A program made the translations under genes and the position numbers. From NCBI RefSeq assembly GCF_001659605.2, contig NC_035171.2:1123050-1187049 (forward strand): DNA of 64,000 bases, read 5' to 3'. Positions 23,033 through 36,137 of this stretch are shown piece by piece (within the stretch, counting starts at the first letter, position 1; each line of letters begins with the position of its first letter). The DNA comes from Manihot esculenta (lineage: Eukaryota; Streptophyta; Magnoliopsida; Malpighiales; Euphorbiaceae). The notes below the pieces were generated by a model. That model saw nothing but the letters and a program-made list of their open reading frames with translations, searched no databases and was not told the origin of the DNA.

Positions 23033-24021
23033 ATGTTAGTGGTGTTTCTTTGGCGTTAGGACTCGATATTCACAGGAATCTAACACAGGACATGGAAAAT
23101 TTTTGTCTGCATTCATATGTTGGAAAAAGTTAAGTTCTCAATACGAGAATAAGGTACAGTTTTAAGTCCAAATTCATAACAGAATTATAAAAAATAATAA
23201 AGAAATTGGAAATGTGGTCCTTTAATCCTTGGAACAGCCCCATCCATATTGATCCTGCAGATATATCTTTAGAGCAGAATACAGAGACTGAAGTTATGAC
23301 CGTTCCCATATCCAGGCTTAGTCCGGCGATAAAACAACAAAGATTTCCCTTCCTTGTAATTGTTATACATGAAAGGTTTTAGATTAATTTGACTTAGGAA
23401 TGCGTGAAAAGTTGAGAATCGAAAAGATAATATAATGCTCTGTCACCGGAAAGGAACAGAGCAGATGGATATGGATAGATAACAGAGTCAGAGACTCGAG
23501 AGTCATCTTGCATTGTAGTCTGCCTAACATTTAATTTTTATCATGCGGGAATAACAATGACCTTAGCTACGGGGTCTGCAATGGACCTTAAGATGCATTT
23601 ATACAACTTGATATAAATCATGTCTATTAACTGTAAAGGCTCTTCCTAGAATTTATATAAAATCCTTGTTTAAATCTCTCAGTATAGTAAAGGAAATGAA
23701 TGAACCTGGAGTCATGGCCGGCGGTTGAGTTCAGGCGAAACTGCTGGATCAATACAAAAATCATATCACCAAACCAATGTTTGAGTTTGCTCATTTCATT
23801 ATTCAACATCGAACACTAATAGCACACAATAATGCATACAGACAAAGTTACATAATGAGAAATGCTAACCCATTATACCAATCAACTTCATTACTAAAAA
23901 GAATTACATAACAAGAAATGTTCTTTTTTTTTTTTTATCTAATCAATGACCACTTGACCGTGTGATGAAGACTGCAAAATCAATCCGGCAATATTGTTTC
24001 TTTCACTCAGAGAGGGGACAT
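22907..24021. other. Intergenic between lipase copies 3 and 4
   Basis: Holds a TA microsatellite (22969-23031) close upstream of copy 3, then sequence with no recognised gene or repeat. The part nearest 24021 is the 3' flank of copy 4. Confidence 0.45.
22969..23031. repeat. TA dinucleotide microsatellite
   Basis: About 30 TA units interrupted by one GTA, roughly 65-125 bp upstream of the copy 3 start codon. Confidence 0.95.
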
Positions 24022-25972
24022 TTAAGTTCGGTCGCTTCCTAGCCTGACTGAGTTCACATAATCTGTAGGGCAATGTGCAGCAATTCCGGGTAATGCCAGG
24101 CCAAAAACCCTGAAGCACAAGGAGAACCATCCCTCCTGGTACTCTGGCCCATATATGTAGCCCATCACCATGCTTCTAATCAACTCCCATGCAGCATTTA
24201 GGTGCACTGGAATCACATACCTCAACCCAAAGAAATTTGGGTCTGGCTCCTCGTCAGTCCTCTTCAAGATGCACAAACAAAGTCAATAACTTATTTCCAA
24301 GCAAGACCACGCACAAAAGGGCAAGAGTGGATAGTTACCTTTTCATTGTAGAAGCTGTCATAGTAAAGGCAAACTCCAAAATGCTTATATAGGAAGGTTT
24401 TGTCATCATAAGGCAACCTAGGCACAAGGTCATTGCAATAGACCACTCTGAAGTATTTAGGAATCGGATGTTCTAATTGAGCTTCCATGAACTTCCCTAG
24501 CTGCAGGTTCCCAATCCTTGGCTGCCCAAATGTGTATACACCAAGTAATCTCTGCATAATCTCATTCTCCTCATGCAGAACTAGCAGAGTTGGGAACAAA
24601 ATAGCAAGTGCCCCACCTAAGCTGTGTCCTGTAACTACAAACTTGGCATTCTTGTGCTCCTTGAGTAAGCTCCTGAGCTTTTTTCTCACAGCATAGTATG
24701 CACTCTTCTTCACCATATCTGGTGGAATAATCGGCTCCTCAGAGTCTGAAGAATTATCCCAGATTTTGGATTCAGTACCTTCTGATGGGTTTGTGGGATC
24801 ATCACCACCATTCTTCTTAAGAAGGTGATTTTTGAAGGTGGTGGTGTTTGCTCTGTTGCCCAAGCCTAATGCTTCTAAGAACCCCATATGGACTTTTCCT
24901 AATTTTGGGATCTCATACCATGAATAGTCAAAATCAGTACTCCAATCATCAGCATCAAAAGGCTCTGTGCCCCTAAAGCTGATCAGTATCAAATTTGCAT
25001 CTGTGGGCTTGTCACAAAGTATAAACACTTGGGTGGAGTTCTCCTTTTGGAAATCTATCAAGAAAAACACCACAAAAGGGGGAAAAAGATCAAAGGAGAT
25101 TAGGATATAATTACACCCAAATTACATCTAATTTCTTACCATTCCAGCAGTCGTAGAAGTCCACGAAATGCATCTGCGTTTATCAGAAATTGGATACTTT
25201 TGCATTAGATATGATATGATAAGTTCAAACCGAGCATCTTTAATGGAATTGAATAAAAAAGAATCAGAAGAGAAACAAATTGCTTGCCTCCCAGTGATTC
25301 ACAATACGTTGAACAACTTTGGCATTCTCATAAGCTAACTTGGAAGACATGATGCAGAGGTCCATGAGAGTTTTGTTCCCTGATTCTTCACCTATTTGTT
25401 GCAGAGAATCTTTAGCCTTGCATAGTTCAACTCGCCCATCCATCTGTCCAATGCTACTTATAAAAGTTTCGGTGCCTCTCTGCGGTATCACCACCTTTCC
25501 TGCACCATCACACCAACAAGGAGGAGTAAAATTCATCAATCGTACATTACCCATCAAAAGAAACGACATGTCGCCATTGTATTTAGATATGTAGTTATAT
25601 ACCATGGATGAAGTTCAAGAGTAAGTCAAAGAGGCCACCGTTCTGAGAGATAAAGTTAAGGAAGAAATCAACTCCATAGCCAGTACACTCTAGTGGCTTG
25701 CGAAATAGGTGAAGCACTTTGCGACAAATAATAGACACCAAAATCACCCACCTGTGTTCAATTGCTTCCCCAACAATTACTCCTTCCTCTGAGCTCTCCA
25801 TAAATCTGGCTCCACTGTCTATGTCAGCCCACACCATGAACCTCCACAAATCCATGAGTCCTCCCTTGTCTGGGCTCACTATAAGATAATTGAATCCTTC
25901 ATTGAGTTGTTCGCTATTAGGGTTATGATAATAGATGGCATCATCTTGAGGTGGAGCAGCGGCAGTAGCCAT
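24022..25972 (-). CDS. Oil-body lipase OBL1-like, copy 4
   Basis: Fourth array member. Exons: 25972-25603, 25499-25288, 25173-25140, 25054-24339, 24261-24022, in frame, 523 aa. It starts MATAAAPPQDD at the first ATG of exon 1. The hydrophobic anchor region reads ILVSIICRKVLHLFRKPLE. Catalytic residues are conserved: GHSLGG (Ser about 349), CNDLVP (Asp about 413), AAHCP (His about 507). The acidic linker is about 50 residues and shares WDNSSDSE with copy 3. The protein ends soon after YVNSVRLGS, shorter than its neighbours by about 13-16 residues. The GC donor of intron 2 (GAG|GCAAGC) and 34-bp exon 3 are kept. The most distant member of the cluster. Confidence 0.88.
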
Positions 25973-28002
25973 GAGATCAGAGATAGGTTGATAGGGATTT
26001 TGTTTTCTTTTCTTTTTTGAGAGTTTTGGAAACGTACGCTTATCACTTAGTTAGAAGTTCCAACTGAGGCTGAAATGGATAAATATTCCAAATTTAAACC
26101 CAAATCATCACACTTGTCGTGAAATTTAAGAAAAGACCGACGGCCATGCACGAGATCACGTCACAGGGCTACAACTGGAAAAATAAAGGCGCAAATTGTG
26201 ATAGTGGATTTGTAGGTGTGGGCTGAGCCCATGAAGGGTCCAGTACACGTAATGAAGAGTTATGGGCATACGTTCTGGTTGCTTGAGCTGGAACGATTAT
26301 GGTGTGAAGTCTGAAGTGGGAAACGCTATACTACAAACATTTCTTCGTAATGTTTGAGGACAATCACCATTAGTGTCCAAATTCATCAAAAAACTTAGAT
26401 TTCTTACAAGTAATCACTGTAGCCATGCATGCAGAGAAGTGATGGTGATGGGTCACTGGCAGCCAAGCTTTTCATTTCAGTTAAGTCGGTTTGCTTGCTT
26501 ATACGCACTTGAATTCCTTTTTGCTACTCTACGCAAGAATTTGAAACTAATAACAGAAAAACACAACCATATTTTGAAACTAATAACAGAGGGGTGGATA
26601 GATCCACTTGTCCAGAAAGCACAATAATCAGGCCATTTGGAGGAAAACAGACCAAATGCAGCCCAAACTTTTAAGTCACAGCAATACAATACACTGAATC
26701 TGGGACTGACTTGCCCAACCCAATCATTCTGGATTCTCAACAACTCAAACCTAATTTCTTATTAGGTTTTTAATCTTCTTGATTCTCCCATAATTAGTCT
26801 GTACCTAAGTTTTGCTACCTAATTAAGCAATCTTTTGTAAGTGCACATTGAAAGGCTTATCTCAACGAACTCATTAAATTTTATTTATTTTTGCAGATTT
26901 TTAATTCAATGATCAAACTAATTTTTTATTTTTTATTTTTTTTTTTTATAAATCAAAACATATGTTTATTCTCACTAAATGCTAAAACTCTCAACATAAG
27001 CAAATACATAAAAATTAACAAATTAATCAAAGAAAATTCTGTTAATTCTCATGTTTTTTTTCTTCTAATTAATTAACATTTATTTATATTTATAGTAATT
27101 TAGTTTTTTTTATAAAATAAATATATTTTAACAATTGATACATATTAAAATTGAAGTAGCACAGAAAAAACACCAATGTCAAGAGTCACATGAACTTCTC
27201 GTTTAAGTATGGCCAAGATGACGCGTTTATAATTGACATGTTAATCGCCAGCTGTGCTACCGATGGCTATCTTTCAATTTTCTCTTTTATTATTGTTATT
27301 AGCACAATCTTATTTGCTGTATATTATCTTTTGACAATCAATTATGATTAATTTGGCAATAATCATTTATTTTAATATATTTTTTTGTATATATTTGCAA
27401 GATAATATTATTTATTTTACAATGCAGTCTTGTAAAATAAAGATAAGGGTGGTTGGATAATTAATTTTTTCTATTGGTTGTATTATTTTAAATAAGTATT
27501 TTTTAATTCAAAACAAAATTTAATAGTAAAAAAATTCATTCAATAAACTATAAAATTGAAATAAAAGAAAAAATATATATATATTTAACCTTACAAAAAG
27601 TCAATCAATACAACGTCAATTATCTTGAAATTTGGAGGTGTTGCTTGGAGCTATTACAGCTATTCATTTCTTAAAGGAAACAGAGCTGTATCTTTCCACC
27701 TTTTCTTGTTTTTCATGTTTCATTTATTTATTTTTTGTTTGTGTAAATATAAATCAGAACCCAACAAAACATAAAAGAGAAAAAAAAAAAAAAAAAAACA
27801 GATGTCTTCTGTGGCTTTCAATTATTCTGGCTAATCATGCTTGCCAGCTTCACTCGGACTAGGCAGAGGGGGTATGTCTAAAAAAGAAAAATCTTTTTTC
27901 TTAAAAATTAAAAGAAAAAGAAAATATAAACAAGGGGTAGCACCGTAGCAGCAGGAATATTGGTTTGTTGGTGAGGCTTGACAGGGAGAGTTTGAGGAGC
28001 TG
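25973..28002. other. Intergenic between lipase array and SRF gene
   Basis: Divergent-promoter region: upstream of lipase copy 4 (minus) and upstream of the receptor kinase (plus). AT-rich with an A-run near 27782. No coding sequence recognised; short frames here have no family features. Confidence 0.5.
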
Positions 28003-31000
28003 ATGATGGAGATTTGGAGAAGGTGTCATCTGGTAGTGACAGTGACAATATGCATTCTGGGATGTATCAATGGCGACACAGATCCAAATGATGGTAAATT
28101 CTGTTACTTTGCTCTCTTCTTCTGCCCTTTTTTGCTTTTGTATTAGCGTGTGTTTTTCATATATAGATATGCGTGTGCTGATCTTCGCCACATCTGCATT
28201 TCTTTTAGTTCTTTTTGTGTTAGCTTCTCCTTTACTACTTGTTTTGCACTGCTGTTCCTGCCGCTTGTGACTTGTTATGACCACTGAAAGATCTTTTTCT
28301 TTTTAATTATTATTATAAATACATTTGCAGATTTAGTGCTCTCTCTTTTCCTTCTCTTATTTTCTTAATAATTATCTGTGTATTTGAGGAGAAAGCACTT
28401 GCAGTATGTTAAAACTGCGAAGATCAATTCTGGGTTGCGGAAAAAGTTCTTTTTCCCCTTTTAAATAATACCATTTCGAGTTTAAGACAGTAAGATGGAA
28501 TATTGATAATAGTTTTAATGGCGTCCAAAATATATTAATGGGAATTGAGTACTGCAACTACTGATGGGTGCTTGAAATTGATGTGTATATATTGCTGTGC
28601 TTGAAAAATACCCAGAATTTGCTTTTGGTGAAAGAGGTGATCTTTCAAACACCCAGCTTCAAGGGATTCCTGATGGAACTTTTTTACTTTCTATACAAAA
28701 GAGAACTCAGGTGATTGGCCAACATCAGTAAACATATGAAAACAAAAAAGCCTAAAATTCACTTGTGATAAAGCAGTCTATATGTGGCATTATTAATAAT
28801 TTGTTTAGCCCCTTTTCATTTCCTTCTAAGTGGTTATTCGATTCTATCCAATGTCGAATTAGGACACAGATGTAGGCTAAGGAAATCAATGGTTGTATTG
28901 CAATATTTGTATGAATTAATAAAACTAAAGATCATTCTCTACATTATTCTCGAGTACAAATGTTGCTGTATCTTACATTGTTTTTCATATTCAATTCTCA
29001 TTTGTTGTGCTGCTTCTGCAAGAAAGGCAATCTCTCCCTTTAATCCTTGTTCATATATTGTCCTAATCCTAAGGTTCCATTAGAAGTAATAGTGAATTTT
29101 GGGTATGTGGAAATCCATAGTCATCTGAGTTTTCTGCACCCTGTTATTGATGAGAACATGCCGTGGATTGTTACTATTCTTTTCTTTTGCATTCTGCTTC
29201 TGTCAGATCAGATCTGCCAGAGAGATAATCAATCACCATGTTTCCAACTTATGGTTGAGTATCATGACATAAACTTATTCACATTTATAATATTCTACTA
29301 GTGATATTATCACTTGTTGCTTGTACGATGAAATTCACAGAACTATCGTAAGAAAACTTCAAGTTTTTGGAAATATGTTTGGCAGTAGTGACTATTAAAT
29401 GATAAAGTTACCCTATTCTTTTTGCTTTTTGATGTGCAGCTTCTGCTTTAAGAACCATGTACAGCAGTTTAGGTTCACCAGGACAGTTAAGTCAATGGAA
29501 CTCTAATGGTGGTGATCCATGTGGAGAGTCCTGGAAAGGCGTTACTTGCTCAGGCTCACGAGTCACAGAAATGTGATCTTCTATGGCATTTTCAATTTTT
29601 TTTCTGGCCTGCTTCGTTTGAGACATTGCCAGAAGCACTGACTATTGAACACATCTCCATTTCTTTTTTTCAGTAAATTATCTGGTCTTCAACTTTCTGG
29701 ATCATTTGGCTTCCAGCTCTCAAGTTTGACAGCATTAACGTACCTGTGAGATCCACGGTCTTTTTTATATATTTATTTTGTTGATTGTATCTACAGAGTA
29801 TATCCTCTCAAGATATTGACCTGGTTAACTTTCTGCAGAGACTTCAGCAATAATAATCTTGTGGGTGGTATACCTTATGGACTTCCTCCAAATCTGACAC
29901 AATTGTATGTTTCATATTTGAATTAGCTCCCCCCTACAATAGCTTTTATGTTTTTCTTACTATTCATTCCTGATGCTCTTTTGTATGCAGAAATCTTTCC
30001 AATAATCAGTTTACTGGAGACATCCCCTATTCCATTTCTGGGCTGACTAAGCTCACATATCTGTGAGCGACTTCCAGTTATTCATTCTTTGAGGCTCTTC
30101 ATCCAAAGTTCAAAACTGATTCTTTTCTCTCTCTCTTTTTCTTTTTTTTTTTTTTTTTCCCTTTTTCCCTTTCTTTCTCTGGAGGGTAGGAATGTAGCTC
30201 ACAATCAGCTTCGGAATCAATTGTATGACATGTTTGGCAAGCTTTCTTCCCTCTCCACACTGTGAGACCTTTTTACTTTTTATCAAATGAATAATATACA
30301 TAATTACTTTGTCATATTGTTGAAGTTTTTTTTTTTTTTTTGAACAAATTAGTCTCTTTCTGTTCTGATGTGCTAAAAAATTACTGATAGCAATCTGTCA
30401 CTTCCTAATTAACATGACTGCTTTTTTTTAAAAAAAATTTTATGCTTGTACTTTTGATTGTGAATTAGCAATATCTGTAGATTCATTTTGTTATATTTTG
30501 CTATAGAGCGAATCCATATTAAGTTTGCTTCCTGCATTCCTATAGCTTGTGGTTCTGAAATCTTTTGAGGTGCTGGGTTTTACTCATTAACAAATTGTGA
30601 TAAACACGCCAAGTTGGTTTTAGAATTGAATGACAAGAAGCATAAAAAATTTCTATTCCTGCTACAGGGATATCTCCTTCAACCAACTGCCAGGTAATCT
30701 ACCTCAGAGTTTTGGCAACCTTTCAAGCATGACCACAATGTAAGTTACTGAAAGGTCCATCTTCTCTGATTTTACTACGTGTCTGATTGTCTTACTCATG
30801 CGAACTTATCAATTCACAGGTATTTGCAAAACAACCAGTTCACAGGCACTATTGATGTCCTTGCCAATCTTCCTCTCAACAATCTGTGGGTAGCTAGTGT
30901 AATTAAATTTTAGAAGTCACATATATTTTCTTACAGTTGACCTATTATGTGGACCTTCATTATACTTGCATTTGCATTTGACAGGAATGTTGCCAATAAT

Positions 31001-34000
31001 CATTTTACTGGATGGGTCCCTGAACAGTTGAAGGACATTAATTTACAGTGAGCATCTTAAAATATCAACATTTGTTCTGATTGCCATACTGAGTGAACTT
31101 TTAAAAGATTGGAGTTATCTTGTCACAGGATGGACGGTAATAATTGGAACTCGGGGCCTGCACCCCCACCTCCGCCAGGTACACCTCCAGCCCACAGAAA
31201 CCCAGGTCATAAATCTGGTGGCAACAGTCCATCTGATAGTGATGCTGGTAGTGGCAGCAAAAAATCAGGGATTGGAGGTGGTGGCATAGCTGGAATAGTA
31301 ATATCCATCTTTGTTATTGGGGGGATTATAGCATTCTTCTTTGTGAAGAAAAGATCCAAGAGGTCATCTACAGATGTAGAGAAGTTTGATAATCAGCCAT
31401 TAGCACTTCATTCTTCAAATAAAGTACAAGGTGACCCATTTTTTCTGCATCTTTCTGATTAGGGCATTCATCATTGAATAATTTGTATGGTTTGCTTCAT
31501 TTTTCTCCAAAACCCATTGCAGTGATAAGGGGATTTTCCGTTCCTTATCTTCCTTTGTCAATGAGGAAAATGTATTTGCTATAACATATAAACAACTACA
31601 ATGTTAATACTTGTGCATTATGAGTTTATTCTACCAATGGATGAATTAACTAAAGTTCATTGTTGCTGCCAATGACGACAAAAGCAGAACTGATGAATTT
31701 GAATTGGCAGGGCCCAGTACATAAAATATTGGAAATGCCAAGGCATTAGCACACAAATATTGTGTCCTTTAGATAACCTTAAAATTCTATTACCATACAA
31801 TTGTCTTGTATGGGGAAGATAGTGCCAATTCAATTAGGAAAAACTAGTATATATGCCGTTGGAATGTTGAATCCACGGAAAATTTCTTGACTATACCAAG
31901 CAAATTAGTTTTAGCTAGAGCGTAGGAGTATATCACTATTAGCTTCTTGATTTTCCAAAATATTTTGCTTGGATTCTTTTGCTTTATCCTTTTCTGACTT
32001 TTTCTTTGTTGAATTGTATCGTGTTGCAGAAATAAAGTCTATACAAACTTCCTTCACAGCCAATTCAAAGACATTTGATACCTCAGCCTCCATAAATCTT
32101 AGACCCCCTCCTATCGATTGCCATAAATCATTTGATGATGATGATTTTTCAAACAAGCCTGTTGTTGTCAAGAAACAGGTTACAGCTCCTACAAATGTAA
32201 CACTATACTCCATAGCAGACCTGCAGATAGCCACTGGCAGCTTCAGTATCGACAACCTTCTTGGAGAGGGGTCTTTTGGTCGTGTTTATCGAGCTCATTT
32301 TGATGATGGGAAGGTATACTTTTCTCACCTATGAAATTCGGCTGAATATTTCAGTTCAAGGATTACCAAATACTCTTCTGTGTTCTATGTACCAATTTTT
32401 ACACTTCATGTTGAAGGAGTGCCTAACCCACTAGTAGAATGTCTAAGAGAGAAGGTAGACCTGTGACAAATGTGATGCAACATTGAAAAAGACTCAACTT
32501 GGGCTACTTGGCTTTTATGTTCATTGTAAAATAAGGAAATTTATATTTTTAGGTTCGGAATTCTAGTAGGTTTAGCATTTTATTAAGAATTATATCAGGT
32601 ATATAATTTTATAGTTAAATTTGGTGTTTAATTCCAAGTTTGTTTTGTTTTAATATTCCTAAGTTTATTTAGTTTAGTACCAAAGACACTACAAAGAAGT
32701 TCCAGGAGTTACGAAGGAAACTTCGAGCTCATATTTAACTAATATTATTTTCTGGATTAGTGATGCACTTTAAATATGTCTAGGCATTTTACTATTAGAG
32801 CTTAGAATTACAGTTATTATTAAGAACTAATAAAAAGTTTTGGGAATTAGTTTATCTAGATAATTTGTTTCTTTTTCTTCTTGAGAACTTGCTTCAATTG
32901 ATCCTTCAATTTCTTCTCATTCTACATGAATTTGGTATGAGTTTGCTCCATTACATTAAAATGTTTAAATGGCAGCAAGCATATTGCATTTCTGTTACAG
33001 ACCATGCAAAGTAGACAGGAACACACTCTTTTAGTATGTGCATACACACCGAGTAAATATGCATGTTATTGACCTTTTTTATCCAGTTGAGATGGCACAG
33101 GTTGGAGATTTTGGTTTCTATTTTAAGATGTTTAATGCTTTGATGACTTTAAGTTTTAACTTGTCTTTATTGCTTTCGCTTTTTTTTGTTTGTCAATGCT
33201 GTAGGTTCTTGCTGTGAAGAAAATAGATTCATCCATTCTTACCTATGATATGAATGATGATTTTATGGAGATGGTTTCAAAAATCTCCGAGTTACATCAC
33301 CCAAATGTGACAGAGCTTGTGGGTTATTGTTCAGAGCATGGGCAGCACCTGCTGGTCTATGAGTTCCATAAAAATGGGTCGCTACATGACTTCCTGCATC
33401 TTTCAGATGAATACAGCAAGCCTTTGATATGGAATTCCCGTGTCAAGATAGCTTTGGGGACAGCTCGTGCATTAGAGTAAGTTAACAACACACGACTAAA
33501 ATAAGCATGGTTTTCCAATTTTCCCCTTTCTGAAATCAATCTGCATCAGGAAATATAAATACATGTCCCCTCTACTCTCTTTCCCTGTTATTTATTGTTT
33601 GCTGATGGTGAAATGTAAGGATAATACGGGTTGTATTACCTACTTGAATGATAGCAGCACTCTACTATTGCTGTTATTGTTATAAATAAACAAAATTGAT
33701 GTGTAACTTTGCAACTCACTTTCTTGCTTGCAATATCAAGTAAAGGGTGACATCAGCATTATTTCTGGTTGATATGCATCAAGTACCATTCCAGATGCAG
33801 CATAGGTTGCTTAGCTGCACCAATATTAAGAGCTTTGATGTTGGAATTTAGAATCCCCATCATATGAAATTCAACTACTTGTTTCTTTGCGATAGGGTTA
33901 AACTTTGCAATAAAGATTGGTGTAGGTTATGGTTAACTGGTTATTCTTTTTATGATATTCATGAATTACTTTCCTGGTACTCAAGGGTGGATTTTTCAGG

Positions 34001-35202
34001 TACCTGCATGAAGTGTGCTCACCATCTGTTATTCACAAAAATATCAAGTCAGCAAACATCCTGCTAGGCGCTGAGCTCAATCCTCACCTTTCAGACTCTG
34101 GCCTAGCAAAATTTCTTCCAAACGCAGATCAGGTAACTTTGAACTTTTTCAAAGTTTTATGGTAATGCATCAACTGGCTGTTTTCTTTTTCATGTGAAAA
34201 AAAGTTGAGTAAAATCTTATGAGTTTTAGTTAATGCGGCAAATATCGATAATGTGTTTTCTGCATGGAAGATGGTTTATATTGATCCTTTTGCACATTAT
34301 TTCAGTTTTGGTACCAGAACAGATCATCAATCTTGTGGTATTTGCTGAACATGTTAAGTTTCCTCCACACAGGTATTGAACCATGATGCAGGATCTGGAT
34401 ATGGTGCGCCTGAGGTAGCCATGTCTGGTCAATATACTCTCAAGAGCGATGTTTACAGTTTTGGAGTAGTCATGTTAGAGCTTCTCACTGGACGTAAACC
34501 TTTTGACAGGTGAAACGTTGTCATAGGACATGGTCTCTTATTGCACCCCCACCCCCTCCTCTCTCTGTCTGTCTCTCAGTTTGGCAGAAACCATGGCCAT
34601 CTTGATAGTCTCGTTATTGTATTTGTAGCATCTAAGTAAGAGATTCAGTTAGTTACTGGTCTTGCAATTTTTATATCTCACAGTTCAAGGCCAAGATCTG
34701 AGCAATCTTTGGTTCGATGGGCCACGCCTCAGCTTCATGACATTGATGCACTATCTAAAATGGTAGATCCAGCTCTCAAAGGTCTCTATCCTGTAAAATC
34801 TCTCTCCCGCTTTGCCGATGTTATTGCCCTTTGTGTCCAGGTAATATATGCTATTTTGAGGAGAGGTATTTATTTTTTAGGTTGTTTCCAAACACCTATT
34901 GCAGCAATTATGCCAAGTGGTTGACAACCAGCCAATTTATTCTATTTAGAATAGGGATTGTTAATGCCGAAATTGACTTGTTCATAAGGATGTATATTCC
35001 TAGCTACATATTACCGTTTTGATGCTTATTTTTCACTGTATTGTTGCAGCCGGAGCCAGAGTTTCGACCGCCTATGTCAGAAGTAGTTCAGGCATTGGTC
35101 CGTCTTGTTCAGCGAGCTAACATGAGCAAAAGGACAGTTGGAAATGATCAAGGAACCCCTCGGAAAGCAGATAATCCAGATGCATTTGATTACATGTCTT
35201 AG
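28003..35202 (+). CDS. STRUBBELIG-receptor family (SRF) LRR receptor-like kinase
   Basis: Membrane LRR-V receptor-like kinase. Sixteen exons: 28003-28093, 29440-29572, 29674-29745, 29839-29904, 29991-30062, 30190-30261, 30668-30739, 30820-30885, 30985-31047, 31129-31430, 32030-32313, 33205-33476, 34000-34132, 34373-34509, 34684-34840, 35050-35202; all phases agree, 714 aa. Signal peptide about 1-24, N-terminal [14 protein letters not shown], about six LRRs encoded by 63-72-bp exons, a Pro-rich stretch ([12 protein letters not shown]), one transmembrane helix ([18 protein letters not shown]) followed by KKRSKR, then a kinase domain. The ATP-site Lys is in VLAVKK, but the catalytic loop reads HKN and the DFG position reads DSG, as expected of the atypical SRF kinases. 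Closest SRF subtype not assigned. Confidence 0.92.
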
Positions 35203-36137
35203 ATGGCAGCGATACCTATGGTTGCTTCTTGTTTGCTTCTTCAAGTTTGTTGAACATAGGTTTTTAGTTAATCTTCTTATATGGAATACTTAGTAGAATT
35301 AGGAACTTAATACATCTTCTTGTTGCATTGGATAATGACTCTCAATTCAGATTCGGTGCTAAATTTGTTGAAGACATGGAACATTAATATTGTAAATGTA
35401 AACATGCATTAAAAGCTTTGGAAGTTGGATTCCGCTCCAATATCATAGATTTTACTTTTTAACATTCTTGTGTGGAAAGCCAGGTAGAATTGGTAAATTG
35501 AGCTAGTTTTCTTGCTGTTGCATCGGATGATGATTTAAAATTCAGTTTTGAGTGCTAAATTTGTGGAATGAAGCTTGAACCCACTTTCTCTTCTCCCTGT
35601 TGCAAATGCATGGAACATCAACAATGTTTATGAATGTAACATGGATAAATGCTTTGAAATTTGGATTCAGATAAAAGCCTGAAATTTTTTACTAGCATCA
35701 ACGTCCGGTTTTAATCCAAGTCAAAGATAACTTGACCCATTTCAGGTAGTTCTAATTTGAAGTCAAAATGATGCTTTAAGTTTATATAAAATATTTTTAA
35801 TAGCCTTTAATTAACAACAGTTAAACAAATTATTATTGGACGCGCTTAGGCGGAAACTAGCCCAACCCTCGATGTGAAGAAACCAATGATCATGACCCAT
35901 CAGCTTTCAAGTACCAATTATCATAAACGAAAGGCGTTGCCAGAGAAGAGAAGAATGGAATTTAACATAAATGGTAACCTTACCATTGGAAAATTCAGAG
36001 ACATGAATCACGCAAAGCTTCAAACACAATCATCAAAAGATGGAAGTCAGTAAAACAGCCATTGCTTCAGATCATCATCCACTTGGATAGGATCTATAAC
36101 CAGTACCAAATTTGTTCAACATTAAGAAACAATCCGC
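35203..36137. other. Convergent 3' intergenic region
   Basis: Lies between the stop codons of the SRF gene (+) and RPT1 (-). It should contain both 3' untranslated regions. A sequence near 35225-35430 is partly repeated near 35470-35660 (TTGGATTC, GAACAT, GTAACATG words), suggesting a diverged local duplication. Confidence 0.45.

Noticed and set aside
27632..28284. Short frames upstream of the receptor kinase
   Set aside because: They overlap the SRF 5' region and its first exon or are AT-rich noise with no domain features.
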